Shown: positions 8,298 to 18,604 of the stretch, in pieces
Position numbering within the stretch: position 1 is the stretch's first letter
Layout: the number at the start of each line of letters is the position of its first letter
DNA from: Chitinophagales bacterium
Lineage (GTDB): Bacteria > Bacteroidota > Bacteroidia > Chitinophagales > Saprospiraceae
Assembly (NCBI GenBank): GCA_017303875.1
Contig: JAFLBP010000010.1
Coordinates: forward strand, 62,001 to 126,000
Direction of reading: 5' to 3'
DNA length: 64,000 nucleotides
The notes under the pieces: model-generated
Databases searched by the model: none
The model's input: only the letters and a program-made list of their open reading frames with translations
What the model was told of the DNA's origin: nothing
Program-made: the position numbers and the translations under genes

Positions 8298-11200
8298 CTA
8301 TCGCAGCAAGGTTACATCGCCCTTGAGCAAAATCACGCGACCGTCTATCAATTCCACTTCGGCATAATAAGCAAATACCGCAGGCATCAAAAGTTTGCCG
8401 TCAAAATATCCGTCCCAACCATGCGCCGGGTCGTTCGGCTGGAAATTCTGCGCACGGAATACCATGCTGCCCCAGCGATCGAAGATCTGGAAATTTTTGA
8501 CTTTATTCACCTGACTGATTTTTGCAAAAATCATCACGCGGTCGTTGCCATTAATTACGCTTTCCGGCGTAAATACATTCGGCACATAAATGGCCGGTTC
8601 GTCATTTACCCGAATAAACACCTTGTCGGCCGCCTCACAACCATCAACACTGATGATGCGTACCACGTACTCGGTGGTCCTGAAGGGTTTGGCTTGCGGA
8701 TTGAGCAAACTCAATACATCCGTTCCGTCAAATGTCAGGCCGTCCATTGGCGTCCAAATGACCTGTTGCACCAAACTGATCGGATAGTTGGGTAAAATGG
8801 CGTTGAGTTGCAGCGAATCGCCCAGTTCAATGCTGAACTCCGGATCAATGCTGATCGCCGGATCCGGCGCTTTCGGCACATTCAGGGTTTCATGGTATTC
8901 GCAACCGTTAATGTCCTGTATCCACAAATCGTATACACCCGGGGCAATACCGCTGAAATCAGTGGTTTGCAGGAAGGAATTGCCGCCATTGATGGAATAC
9001 AGGAATGGCCCGATGCCACCTGTAATCTGGGTAAAACTGATCACCCCGTCGTTGTCTTTACAAGTAGGCTTGCTCAGATTGGGCACAAAATCGGTCGGCA
9101 CATTGGTCTCCTCAATAATATTTACCTGATCGGTCTGCGTGCAACCTGTCTGGGTGTTGCGCACGAGCAAGGTGTACAAACCAGGTTCATTCACCGTAGG
9201 CGTCAGGGAGTTGGCGCCGGTAACTATCTGGCCATTCTGCGTCGTCCAGCTATAAGTATAAATGGAACCGGTAGAGCCGGAACCCTGCAATGCCAAAGCA
9301 GTTACCGAACAGGTCAGGGTGGCGCCCGGACCCGCTTCGGCAATTGGCAATACAATATTATCGGCTACCGCTACGCTGCTTGTTGCCGTACAGCCGTTGG
9401 TGTTGTTTTCCACCACCAACGTGTAATTACCGGCAAGGTTAACCACAGCGTTGGCACTGCTCTGGCCCGAAACAATATTACCATTGGCCGTTATCCAGGC
9501 ATAACTGATGTTTGCACCTGAAGAGCCGGAGCTGCTCAGGGTCACCTGCGCTTGTGTGCAGGTAATCAGGCCGGGCGTCGCGATGCTCACTGTCGGAGGC
9601 GTGGTATTCACATTTACCTGTACGTTATCGGTGCTCGAACAGCCATTCGACTGATTCACCACAACCAGGGTGTACAAACCACCGGCGCCGATACTCGGCG
9701 TGAGGGAATTATTTCCAACAATAATCTGCCCCACATCAGTCGACCAGCTGTAAAAATAATTGGCGCCCTGGCTCGACTGGCTGCCGTTTAATTGTAAAGA
9801 CGTGACATCGCAGGTAAGCAAGCCGTTGCTGCCCGCATCGGCAACCGGAGCCTGAATATCCTGCGCTACATTTACAGATGCAAGCGCTGTACAACCGTTT
9901 GAAGTGTTGGTCACCAAAAGTGTATAAGCACCGGGCTTATTCACAATCGGCTGCAAAGGATTATTCTGGTTAGTGATATTCCCGCCGTTGGTCGACCAGA
10001 CATACGTAGCGCCGGGCAAAGCCGAGGCTTGTGCATCCAAGGTAACCGCTGTTGCTGCGCAGGTGAGGATCGCCGGCTGTTGAATAGCTGCCGGAGGCGG
10101 CGTAAAGTCGGTACCTACCAGTACATTAGCCGTTGAGGTACAGCCGTTTTGCTGATTGGTTACCGTCAGTATGTAATTACCGCCGGCATTAACCGTCGGA
10201 TTGAGGGTATTTCCACCATTTACAATACCCGAACCGCCTGCGGCCTGCCACTGGTAGCTGAACGTACCAACGGAATTTACATCTACATCCAGCGGCGCAC
10301 TCGGCGCAGCGCAGGTAAGTGTCGGCCCGGCATTGGGCGCAAGATCAGGTGCTGTAATGTTCTGTGAAATTTCCACACTCGACACGGCCGTGCAGTTATT
10401 GGTATTGTCGGTTACCACAAGGGTGTAAATGCCCGGCTGATTGACTACCGGATTAAGGCTGGTGCCACCGGAAACAATACTGGTTCCGGCGTCGCCCGTC
10501 CAGTTGTACGAGTATTGGGCGCCAGTACTGGAAGCACCGGCATTAAGTGTCAGGCTGCCCACTGCACAAGTAAGCGTTTGTGGCACACCGGCAACGGATA
10601 CCGGCACATCGGCCGAAACGGTAACTTGTACATTGGCTGTCGACGTACAACCATTAGTGGTATTCGTGACGGTCAGGTAATACAAGCCACCGCCATTCAC
10701 TGTCGGGTTAATAATATTGGTGGGCGACAGGAAACTACCGTTGGTCGTCGCCCAGGTATAGGCAAATTCTGCACCGGTACTGGTACCGGCCGTTTGCAGG
10801 GTATATTCATCAACGATACAAGTCAGTTCAAAACCCGGACCGGCTACGGCAACCGGCAAAACCTGGTTAACCGCAATTTGTACCTGATCGGTCTGCGTGC
10901 AGCCATTCGCCAGATTGGTGACCACCACCGCATAAGCACCCGGCGCTTCAATCACCGGCGTAGGCGTATCGGCACCACTGACGATACCCGGACCGCTCCA
11001 CGCATAACTAAAGCCAGCGCCCGCCGGGTTGCCCGGCCCACCCAGCTGGGTTTGCGGGAAAGAGCAGGTCAGCGTGAAATCAGGCCCTGCATCCGCCGTT
11101 GGAATAGCAATATCCTGTACGACCAGAACGCTTGCTTCGGAGGTACAGCCATTGGTGCTGTTGGAAATAACAAGGGTGTAATTACCCGGAAGGTTAATCT

Positions 11201-14200
11201 CCGGATTGAGCGTATTGGCGCCGGAACCAATGCCCGGGCCGCTCCATGCATAAGAGATATTGGCGCCGGTACTGGAGCCATTGCCGTTAAGTGTGGTTTG
11301 TGGTACTACACAATTCAGCGTAGCCGGTGCAGCAATTTGCACCACCGGATCATTGGCGTCTGCATTAATCTGAACGGTAGCAGTGGAGGTGCAGCCATTG
11401 TCGTTGTTGGTTACCAGCAAAGTATACAAACCGGCCTCGTTAATCTCAGGGTTCAAGGTGGTACCACCGCCAAGTATGACGCCGCCATTGCTTGCCGTCC
11501 ACTGGTAAGCAAACGGGCTGCCCTGGCTGGAAGCGCTGCCGTCAAGGTTGATAGAAGGCACGGTGCAATTCAGGATTTGCGAAGCGCCTGCATCCGCCAG
11601 CGGATTTACGAGGTCATCTGCCACCGTCACATTAAAGGAAGCGGTACAGTTGTTTGTGGTATTGGTTACAATAAGAGTATACTGACCTGATTCGCTGACG
11701 CTGATTTGCGGTGTATTGTTCGGACCGACAATTGTGCCGTTTACAGTGCCCCACTGATAGCTAAACTCTGTTCCACTGGAACTACCGGCGCTGCTCAGAT
11801 TAATCTGCGGCACCACACAGGTGATAATTCCGGAAGGGGTGGCCAGCGCTGTCGGCAGGTCAGCGTTGGAGCTGACATTAGTTGAAGCGGTAGCCGTACA
11901 ACCATTGGCAAGGTTGGTTACCAACAAGGTATAAGTGCCTGCGCCAGTAACGGTTGGGGTAAGCGTGCTGCCACCGATGGCAATACCACCACCAGTGGAT
12001 GATGTCCATTCATACTGAAAACCTGCGCCGGTGCTGGAGCCGTTACCGTTCAGCACAACGGCAGGGTTGGTACAATTCAATTCGTTACCCGGCGCAACCA
12101 CGGCGGTCGGGTTAACAATATTCTGTGGAATGACAACGCTGGCCGTATTGGTACAGCCATTGCTGCTATTGCTTACTAAAAGGGTATAAGTTCCCGGCTG
12201 ATTAATTGTAGCCACCGGCGTATTTCCGCCAGCGGTAATATTGCCGCCCGATGTCGTCCAGGAATAAGACAGATTAGGCGCAAGCGGAGCCGCCGGGTCG
12301 CCAAGTTCAAGACTGGTAAGCACACAGGTCAATGTAGCGGGCGCGCCGGCATTGGCCTGCGGCAATTGTATATCTTGGGTAAGCAATACACTGGCAGAGG
12401 CCGAGCAACTGTTCGTCAGGTTGGTGACCACCAAAGTGTAAGTACCCGGCGCATTAACAGTCGGATTCAAGGTTGTCTGGCCACTCAGGAAACCCGTGCC
12501 GCTGGAAGAAGTCCAGTTAAAGGCAAAATTTGCCCCCGTTGAAGAGCCGTTACCACTAATCGTCAGCGACGGCGTATTACAATCTAAACCTTCATTGACA
12601 TTGGCAGCAGCCATCGGGATGGTAGTATCCTGCGCAACAACCGTAGTCTCGGTGTCGGTACAACCATTGGCATTATTGGTAACCAGCAATTGATATGTAC
12701 CAGCTTCTGAAACCTGTGCCGTAGCCGCATTCTGACCGGAAGTAATATTGCCGTCAACGGTACTCCATTCAAAAGAAATACCACCGGCGGGTGTCGAGCT
12801 GCTGCCACTGATGGAAACCGTTGAAGCAGCACAAGTGAGCATGGGCGGTGCAGCAATCGTTGCTACCGGCTGGGTAATATTGGTATTGACGTTTACCTGA
12901 TCTGTGGAAGTACAACCATTGGCATTATTCGTTACCTGCAGGGTGTAAACCCCGGACTGATTGACCAAAGGGGTCAATGTCATTTCCCCATTTTCAATAT
13001 TACCACCGGCAGTCGCCGTCCACTGATAGGAAAAATCAGTCCCCTGCGAAGACCCTGAGCCATTGAGGTTCAGGGAAGTCAACACACAGGTCAGGGTTTG
13101 ATTCGGCCCTGCGCTTGCTGTCGGATATGCAATATTGGAGCTCAAAGTAGCTGTTGAGGTAGCGGTACAGCCATTGCTGCCGCTGGTCACCAACAAGGTA
13201 TAAGTACCGGGCTGGTTGGCAATGGGGGTCAATGTGGTATGGCCGGAAACGATATTTCCGCCATTGCCGGCTGTCCAGTTGTACGTATATCCGCTACCGC
13301 TGCTGGAGCCGGTGCCGTCGAGTGTCACCGCCGTGCTGGCACAGCTCAGCGGATTGGGAGCAGTAGCTATTGAGGTGGGCGGCGTAAAGTCGCCCGTAAC
13401 ACTTGCCGTTCCTGTTCGGGTACAGCCTTTGGTATCTGTTACGGTAACGGTGTAGTTGCCCACCATCAGATTGATCGGATCCTGCACGGTCTGGCCGCCG
13501 GTCCAGGCATAGGTATAACCCGGTGTGCCGCCGCTTACTTCTATATTGATGCTACCGCCGTTTTGGTTGTTGCAATTCGGGCCGGTAGTACTTACCACCA
13601 CAGGTTCAATGGGCGCCGGCTCGGAAACAATATAATCCTGACTCATGGAGCAGCCGAAATTATCCGTCAGTACTAAGTTGTAAGTACCGGCGGGCAGGTT
13701 GATCGGATCAGGGATATTACCAATTGTTTTGGGGCCTGTCCAGGCATAAGTCATTGGCCCTGAGCCACCTACAACGGTTGTATTAATAGATCCGTTGGTG
13801 CCACCGGGGCAGGTTACGCCTGTCGGAACCCCGCTAAGTGACAAAGTAGAAGGTATTACAAACAACGACCCGGTACCTGGCCCCTCACAGCCAAAGGAGT
13901 CGACGACTGTGACAATTTTATACAAACCCGGTTCAAAAATCGGCATGGCATAAGGATCCTGGCTGATCCCTTCCACCGGAGGCTGCATGTTGTCGTTGAT
14001 GGTAAAGGTAAAATTAAACGGCCCTACCCCATTAAAATTAATGGATATGACGCCTTCCTGATTGGGACAAAGCTGTGGCGCCGGCGGCATCAGCAAAGCG
14101 CTGGGCAGCGGGCGAACAATAACGCGGGCAATTGCGGTGGCGGTTTTGCCGCAGGCATCCGTAACCGTTACGGTATAATTGGTTGAAACATTTACAAATG

Positions 14201-15872
14201 GAGAAAGCGTCGGTTCTACCGAGCCATTATTCCAGCGGTAAGTAAATGGCTCTACACCGCCAATGGGCGTTACGCCAAGGGTGGCGCCGCCCGGTCCACA
14301 AATCAGAACTGTATCGCCAACAGCATTCAGCGGCGGCAAATCATTAATTTTCAGGATTACTTCCGGATTGATACAGGAACAAGGGCTGCTCAGTTTGAGC
14401 CGAATGGTTTCTTCCCCTTCAATAATATTATCTACAAAAATCGGGATGGTCAGGGTCACTTTATCCTGCCCGGCAGGAATGGTTACAGAACCCGGAATCG
14501 GCTGATAATCAGCACCCGGGGTTGCCGTACCGGAAATGGTGTAATTCACCGTAAAAGGTAGGTTAGGGTTGCCACCCACACGGTCAAAAATCAAAGTAAC
14601 CGTTCCACAACTTTCATACACCACGTCAACACTCGGATCACCATTTACCTGAAACTCCGCAGAAGCATTACCGCCACCATCAAAGGAGCCGGATTTGAGG
14701 AATACCGCAGAGTCGTAAATCCCGTCTCCTACGTCGGCAATTTTCAGCTTGATGGTATAAGTCTGGCAAGGAATAACCGGCGCTTGCGCAATCATTTTAC
14801 GGGTGTAGCCGTCGTACTGAAGTTCATTGGTCGTCAGTGAAGTCTGCGGATTCTGGCCGCAAAGCGTCAATCCGTCTGGTGTATTGTTGTAGTAAAAGCC
14901 GGCATTGGTCGTGTGGTTCACGGTATTAATGGATACCGGCGCACCCGAGGGCAACACGGCAATATTTGCCTGTCCACCAGGGATACCCGGGCCGGAAATA
15001 AAGAACCCGAACACGTCATTAAATCCGGTATTGGCATATTCACAGTACTCTTCCGAAGCAAACACATATTCAAACGTCAGCGGCGTCTGGGTAGGCGTAA
15101 ACTGAAACTCAATACCGCCCCGGTTGAACAGGGGGCCGGTGGTGAGTGCCTGCAAATCCGGGTCGGCAGAAGAACCGCCAACATCGGTGCCGGCATTGTT
15201 CTGATCATTCGGGCCGGGAGCAATATTGATATCGCCGGTAGCGATAATAATGCCGGTCGGGAAACCGATATTCGACTGCCCGCCCTCAAAAATTCCAACC
15301 TGTGCCGGAGACCCCAACAAGGTTACGCCGGTTACGTCGAAGCAGTTACCACCGATAAACACTTCTTTGATAAGTTCTTCAGCACTGAAACCACCGCCCA
15401 CAACAAGCGGATCGCCCGGCCCTTCAATGGCAGAAGTGTATTCTTTGATCGTTTTTTTCTTGCAACTTTCACAAACCAAAGAGGCATATTGCACCGGCGG
15501 ATCATCCGGATCCCAGTTACAAGCATACGTTAAACGAAACTGCATCAGCGGCGCATTGGCCACAAAACGGAGTTGGTGCAAAATCGGATCATAACCCAAT
15601 ACCTGCACGCCCGGCGTGAGTGCCGATATGTCTGGTACGCAAAATGGACTAAGCGGAGGCGAGGTGACCATCAGGTAATAGGTCTGTCCCGGCAACATAG
15701 CCGTAAATTCTACTACCTGGGAAGTACTTCTTGGGCGGATCGCATTGCGCTGTTCATGCCCGTCCAGTACAATAGGTACAGCACCAGGATCCTGGTTTTG
15801 CTGTGCCCACAAAGGAGCGTTAAGTAAAAATGCCGACAAAACGCTGGCAAGCAGTCGTGTAGAAAGGCGCAT
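8298..15872 (-). CDS. Giant T9SS type B adhesin-like protein with 17 Ig-like repeats
   Basis: The product has 2524 residues from the ATG at 15872. The upstream in-frame start at 15908 would put charged residues before the signal peptide MRLSTRLLASVLSAF. In order: signal; a choice-of-anchor L-like domain (about 160-395, with FEYVFASEEYCEY and GFFISGPG); a Calx-beta-like domain (about 410-515, GTATPGADYQPIPGSVTIPAG); two PKD-like segments; two SprB-like modules (about 685-825, GGTPGYTYAWTGGQT); 17 tandem repeats of about 84 residues (about 830-2260), each starting with a LTC/LNC strand and ending NGCT..; a third SprB-like module; and a gliding-motility-associated type B C-terminal domain (about 2418-2524, VPNVFTPESVINGND, FQIFDRWGSMVF). 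The design suggests a long surface filament for adhesion or gliding. It is transcribed alone. The repeat number may vary between strains. Confidence 0.9.
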   Translation of the reverse strand: MRLSTRLLASVLSAFLLNAPLWAQQNQDPGAVPIVLDGHEQRNAIRPRSTSQVVEFTAMLPGQTYYLMVTSPPLSPFCVPDISALTPGVQVLGYDPILHQLRFVANAPLMQFRLTYACNWDPDDPPVQYASLVCESCKKKTIKEYTSAIEGPGDPLVVGGGFSAEELIKEVFIGGNCFDVTGVTLLGSPAQVGIFEGGQSNIGFPTGIIIATGDINIAPGPNDQNNAGTDVGGSSADPDLQALTTGPLFNRGGIEFQFTPTQTPLTFEYVFASEEYCEYANTGFNDVFGFFISGPGIPGGQANIAVLPSGAPVSINTVNHTTNAGFYYNNTPDGLTLCGQNPQTSLTTNELQYDGYTRKMIAQAPVIPCQTYTIKLKIADVGDGIYDSAVFLKSGSFDGGGNASAEFQVNGDPSVDVVYESCGTVTLIFDRVGGNPNLPFTVNYTISGTATPGADYQPIPGSVTIPAGQDKVTLTIPIFVDNIIEGEETIRLKLSSPCSCINPEVILKINDLPPLNAVGDTVLICGPGGATLGVTPIGGVEPFTYRWNNGSVEPTLSPFVNVSTNYTVTVTDACGKTATAIARVIVRPLPSALLMPPAPQLCPNQEGVISINFNGVGPFNFTFTINDNMQPPVEGISQDPYAMPIFEPGLYKIVTVVDSFGCEGPGTGSLFVIPSTLSLSGVPTGVTCPGGTNGSINTTVVGGSGPMTYAWTGPKTIGNIPDPINLPAGTYNLVLTDNFGCSMSQDYIVSEPAPIEPVVVSTTGPNCNNQNGGSINIEVSGGTPGYTYAWTGGQTVQDPINLMVGNYTVTVTDTKGCTRTGTASVTGDFTPPTSIATAPNPLSCASTAVTLDGTGSSSGSGYTYNWTAGNGGNIVSGHTTLTPIANQPGTYTLLVTSGSNGCTATSTATLSSNIAYPTASAGPNQTLTCVLTSLNLNGSGSSQGTDFSYQWTATAGGNIENGEMTLTPLVNQSGVYTLQVTNNANGCTSTDQVNVNTNITQPVATIAAPPMLTCAASTVSISGSSSTPAGGISFEWSTVDGNITSGQNAATAQVSEAGTYQLLVTNNANGCTDTETTVVAQDTTIPMAAANVNEGLDCNTPSLTISGNGSSTGANFAFNWTSSSGTGFLSGQTTLNPTVNAPGTYTLVVTNLTNSCSASASVLLTQDIQLPQANAGAPATLTCVLTSLELGDPAAPLAPNLSYSWTTSGGNITAGGNTPVATINQPGTYTLLVSNSSNGCTNTASVVIPQNIVNPTAVVAPGNELNCTNPAVVLNGNGSSTGAGFQYEWTSSTGGGIAIGGSTLTPTVTGAGTYTLLVTNLANGCTATASTNVSSNADLPTALATPSGIITCVVPQINLSSAGSSSGTEFSYQWGTVNGTIVGPNNTPQISVSESGQYTLIVTNTTNNCTASFNVTVADDLVNPLADAGASQILNCTVPSINLDGSASSQGSPFAYQWTASNGGVILGGGTTLNPEINEAGLYTLLVTNNDNGCTSTATVQINADANDPVVQIAAPATLNCVVPQTTLNGNGSSTGANISYAWSGPGIGSGANTLNPEINLPGNYTLVISNSTNGCTSEASVLVVQDIAIPTADAGPDFTLTCSFPQTQLGGPGNPAGAGFSYAWSGPGIVSGADTPTPVIEAPGAYAVVVTNLANGCTQTDQVQIAVNQVLPVAVAGPGFELTCIVDEYTLQTAGTSTGAEFAYTWATTNGSFLSPTNIINPTVNGGGLYYLTVTNTTNGCTSTANVQVTVSADVPVSVAGVPQTLTCAVGSLTLNAGASSTGAQYSYNWTGDAGTSIVSGGTSLNPVVNQPGIYTLVVTDNTNNCTAVSSVEISQNITAPDLAPNAGPTLTCAAPSAPLDVDVNSVGTFSYQWQAAGGSGIVNGGNTLNPTVNAGGNYILTVTNQQNGCTSTANVLVGTDFTPPPAAIQQPAILTCAATAVTLDAQASALPGATYVWSTNGGNITNQNNPLQPIVNKPGAYTLLVTNTSNGCTALASVNVAQDIQAPVADAGSNGLLTCDVTSLQLNGSQSSQGANYFYSWSTDVGQIIVGNNSLTPSIGAGGLYTLVVVNQSNGCSSTDNVQVNVNTTPPTVSIATPGLITCTQAQVTLSSSGSSGANISYAWITANGNIVSGQSSANAVVNLAGNYTLVVENNTNGCTATSSVAVADNIVLPIAEAGPGATLTCSVTALALQGSGSTGSIYTYSWTTQNGQIVTGANSLTPTVNEPGLYTLLVRNTQTGCTQTDQVNIIEETNVPTDFVPNLSKPTCKDNDGVISFTQITGGIGPFLYSINGGNSFLQTTDFSGIAPGVYDLWIQDINGCEYHETLNVPKAPDPAISIDPEFSIELGDSLQLNAILPNYPISLVQQVIWTPMDGLTFDGTDVLSLLNPQAKPFRTTEYVVRIISVDGCEAADKVFIRVNDEPAIYVPNVFTPESVINGNDRVMIFAKISQVNKVKNFQIFDRWGSMVFRAQNFQPNDPAHGWDGYFDGKLLMPAVFAYYAEVELIDGRVILLKGDVTLLR

Positions 15873-16243
15873 ATTTGAGTGGTTTGGTTTGCAAAAACGA
15901 AAAAACAAAATACATCAGATGCAAAACAACAGCAAAACGCTGTTGCCCGAGGGGCACATCTATGAATAATTCAGGTGAGTAGAAGATTAAAAATTGCCCG
16001 GCCCGTGAATGCCCGAACAAAAGATGAATTACATCGCAAAAAGTCCGCAATGTTAAGAAATTTTTATCGCCAATCCCCTACATTTTCACCAAAAGTGTAG
16101 GCTATTTTACCGAATTAACAAATGAATGTAATACCCTTGTAATACGGTCAAAATTTTAATTCTATTCGGCGCAGCATTTTGGCTTTATTCCAAATTTAAT
16201 TTTACGCCCAAAAGCAATTGTCGGGAAAAATCAGCGTTAAGGC
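15873..16243. other. Divergent intergenic region
   Basis: This A/T-rich region separates the giant adhesin (minus) from the CorA-type gene (plus) and should hold both promoters. A small inverted repeat CAAAACGCTGTTG-type sequence lies near 15930-15945, and CTACA...TGTAG pairs lie near 16078-16101. No confident TAnnTTTG box was found for the adhesin. No coding ORF was seen. Confidence 0.4.
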
Positions 16244-16274
16244 TTGCAATCCACAAGTGTAAGGTTTACTTTTG
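16244..16274 (+). promoter_or_regulatory. Bacteroidota-type promoter for the CorA-like gene
   Basis: TTG at 16244-16246 is followed by 20 bases and then TACTTTTG at 16267-16274. This matches the phylum's -33 (TTG) and -7 (TAnnTTTG) elements with normal spacing. Transcription would start near 16280. This argues against the TTG start codon at 16272 for the downstream gene. Confidence 0.65.
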
Positions 16275-16346
16275 CAGCACCTTTCGGTAAACCATTTACA
16301 CCGTTCGGTCACCTTATTTGCTCACGATTTCACCACTCAATGGACA

Positions 16347-17297
16347 GTGATCCGTTACTTTACACGAGAAAAACGGAAGCTCATCGAACTGAGCGAACCG
16401 GATCCCGGCTGTTGGGTGCACCTCGCGCCCCCCTTTGCGCCGGATGAACTTGAAGACGCCGCACGTCAGTACGGCTTCGATCCTGTTTTCTTTACCGACT
16501 CCCTCGACCTCGACGAACGCGCCCGCTACGAACGCGATGAAGACATCCGCTTCATCCTCCTCAACACGCCCGTAAAAAACCGCGCCGCCAAGGAAGAAAA
16601 CGAAGCCTACTTCATCACCGTACCCATCGGCATCATCCTGACCATCGAACACGTGGTCACCATATCGGCGTTCGAAACACCCGTACTCGAAAAATTTCTC
16701 GAAAATAATATCCGGAACTTCAACCCGGCCGACGAAAAACGCTTCGTCCTCCAAATCCTCGAACAAAACGTTTACCACTTCCTTTCCTGCCTCAAAACGC
16801 TCAACCTGCGCCGAAACCGCACGGAAAAAGAACTCATGAACTCCAGCCGAAACTCCGATCTGAAGCAGCTGCTGGCTATTGAAAAAAGTTTGGTGTATTT
16901 TGTTAACTCGCTCAATGCCAACGAGTTGCTGAAGATGAAAATGAAACGCACCGATTTTTTACATATCAACGGCGACGAAGATCTCGGCGACCTTTTTGAA
17001 GACATTATTATTGATAATTCCCAGGCCCTTTCCATGGCCAACGTGTATACCAACATCCTTAACGGTACCATGGACGCCTATTCGAGCATCATTTCCAACA
17101 ACCTGAACCAGGTGATTCACCGCCTGACGGTCATCACGGTAGTACTCATGGTACCTACCCTGATTTCCTCTTTTTTCGGCATGAATGTACCCAACGGCCT
17201 GCCCGAAAAACCGCTTGCATTTTATGGCCTCATCATCGGTACCGGCCTGCTCACCGGCCTGCTCTACTGGATCATGCAGCGCAAAAAAATCATATAG
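16347..17297 (+). CDS. CorA-family divalent cation transporter
   Basis: From the GTG at 16347 the product has 316 residues. The frame can be extended to a TTG at 16272, but that codon lies inside the predicted -7 box. The N-terminal part is a cytosolic alpha/beta funnel domain. A long helical region follows (NVYHFLSCLKTLNLRRNRTEKEL...). The C-terminus has two transmembrane helices (about residues 260-280 and 292-312) joined by the signature loop FFGMNVPNG, whose GMN motif is the selectivity loop of CorA channels. The tail is basic (RKKII). The family forms pentamers in the inner membrane that import Mg2+ and sometimes Co2+ or Ni2+. The exact ion is not predictable. The 3' end overlaps the convergent flippase gene by 34 bases. 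Confidence 0.85.
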   Translation: MIRYFTREKRKLIELSEPDPGCWVHLAPPFAPDELEDAARQYGFDPVFFTDSLDLDERARYERDEDIRFILLNTPVKNRAAKEENEAYFITVPIGIILTIEHVVTISAFETPVLEKFLENNIRNFNPADEKRFVLQILEQNVYHFLSCLKTLNLRRNRTEKELMNSSRNSDLKQLLAIEKSLVYFVNSLNANELLKMKMKRTDFLHINGDEDLGDLFEDIIIDNSQALSMANVYTNILNGTMDAYSSIISNNLNQVIHRLTVITVVLMVPTLISSFFGMNVPNGLPEKPLAFYGLIIGTGLLTGLLYWIMQRKKII

Positions 17298-18559
17298 GCC
17301 GCCGCCAGCAATACTGTCCAGAAAATATATACCCGTACCGGAAGCCAATCGTTAAGGCGAATACCCTGCCGGTGCAAATACCAGCTCAAGCCAATTTTTT
17401 CAACCCAAAAAGTGAGCACCACCGACCAGGCGACCCCGGGAAGCCCCCAAAAATGTATAAAAATAAATCCCGACAGCACTTTTAAAACCAACTCCACAAG
17501 CCCCCAACGGAAAATCATCTGCGGCGCACCAAGCGCAAGCACCACGGCATTGGGCAACAAAACCCTGCTCGCCGTGACCAATAAATAAATGTTGAACAAA
17601 GGCGCCGATGCCGCAAAATCAGGATTAAATACCAACGGAAATAGTAGTGGCGCCAGAAACAACAAGGCAATTGTAATCGGAAACACGCTGTGCATAAGCC
17701 GCGCGCTCCGGTGCTTCAATTCCTGCATGCCGGCGTCGCGCTCCCTGCTAATCCTGCTGCTCATTACAACCCCAAGGGCCGTCGCCAAAGCCGTCGCCAG
17801 CGGAAACTCCCGCGAACCATAACGGTACACCGCAAACAAGGCTTCATCGTGGTAATACCAGCCCACCAACCAGCTATCAAACAATACAATGATATTACCC
17901 GCCAGTACATTCAGGGTGAGGGGCCAGCTAAATCGAAGATAGTCCTTTATCTCTTCCGGCAACCACTGCCTGCTGCCCAAGCGAAACACCAAACCCAAAG
18001 TCCATAAAAACTTCAGCAGCCCAACAAGCGCCAGAGACTTCATCGCCAATTCCATACCCCCTGCACCCCAAATCGGTAAGGCCACCGCCAGAAACTGCCC
18101 CGCGCCACCCGCCAATCCCCAAAGCAGAATACTCCAGGGGCGTTCCCGCACCAGGTAAAAATATTCTACCGGGTAAGTCGGCAGGTTAAACAGCAGGAAC
18201 AAGGCATACCATTTAAAATAAGGCAATGCTTCGCGCCCCGTCAGCCAATGGCAAACCCGGGATTCGGCAAGCGTCAGGAGCAGGAACAAGCCGAACGCGA
18301 GTGCGCCGAAAACTAAGAAAATCTGTGTATTAAACCGTGCGCGCGCCGCCTGCGTCTTGCGCTGATACAAGGGCGGAATCCCCTGCAGCAACCCGTTTAC
18401 CCAAAAAAATGAAAGTGTAGTGCCTATGTACAACAGCATTTCATATGCCCCGATTTCAGCAGCCGTAAGCCCGCTTTTGGCCAGCACAATGCTGATGCCC
18501 ACGGCCGTGCCGAGCCGCATCAATTGATAAGCCTGCATGGCCTGGGATAAACGTAGCAT
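17264..18559 (-). CDS. Polysaccharide/oligosaccharide flippase (MATE/Wzx-like membrane protein)
   Basis: The product has 431 residues and is almost entirely hydrophobic, with about 12 predicted membrane segments separated by short loops with Arg and Lys. The pattern, with LMRLGTAVGISIVLAKSGLT at the start and paired helices throughout, fits the oligosaccharide flippase (Wzx/MVF) group, which moves lipid-linked sugars across the inner membrane. No sugar-polymer genes are adjacent, so the substrate is unknown. A TACCTTTG box (complement at 18564-18571) lies only 5 bases before the ATG at 18559. The message would then be almost leaderless, or translation may begin at the Met codon at 18538. The 3' end overlaps the convergent CorA-like gene by 34 bases. 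Confidence 0.8.
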   Translation of the reverse strand: MLRLSQAMQAYQLMRLGTAVGISIVLAKSGLTAAEIGAYEMLLYIGTTLSFFWVNGLLQGIPPLYQRKTQAARARFNTQIFLVFGALAFGLFLLLTLAESRVCHWLTGREALPYFKWYALFLLFNLPTYPVEYFYLVRERPWSILLWGLAGGAGQFLAVALPIWGAGGMELAMKSLALVGLLKFLWTLGLVFRLGSRQWLPEEIKDYLRFSWPLTLNVLAGNIIVLFDSWLVGWYYHDEALFAVYRYGSREFPLATALATALGVVMSSRISRERDAGMQELKHRSARLMHSVFPITIALLFLAPLLFPLVFNPDFAASAPLFNIYLLVTASRVLLPNAVVLALGAPQMIFRWGLVELVLKVLSGFIFIHFWGLPGVAWSVVLTFWVEKIGLSWYLHRQGIRLNDWLPVRVYIFWTVLLAAAYMIFLRCMIQ

Positions 18560-18604
18560 CCGGCAAAGGTAAAGCGGGGATATGAAGTTTGTCCGGATGA
18601 TAAA

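Noticed and set aside
10515..11690. 391-codon ORF on the plus strand inside the giant adhesin
   Set aside because: It is antisense to the Ig-like repeats. Its repeated motifs mirror the repeats in the real frame.
16272..16346. TTG start for the CorA-like gene
   Set aside because: The codon lies inside the predicted -7 promoter box, so it would not be in the message.
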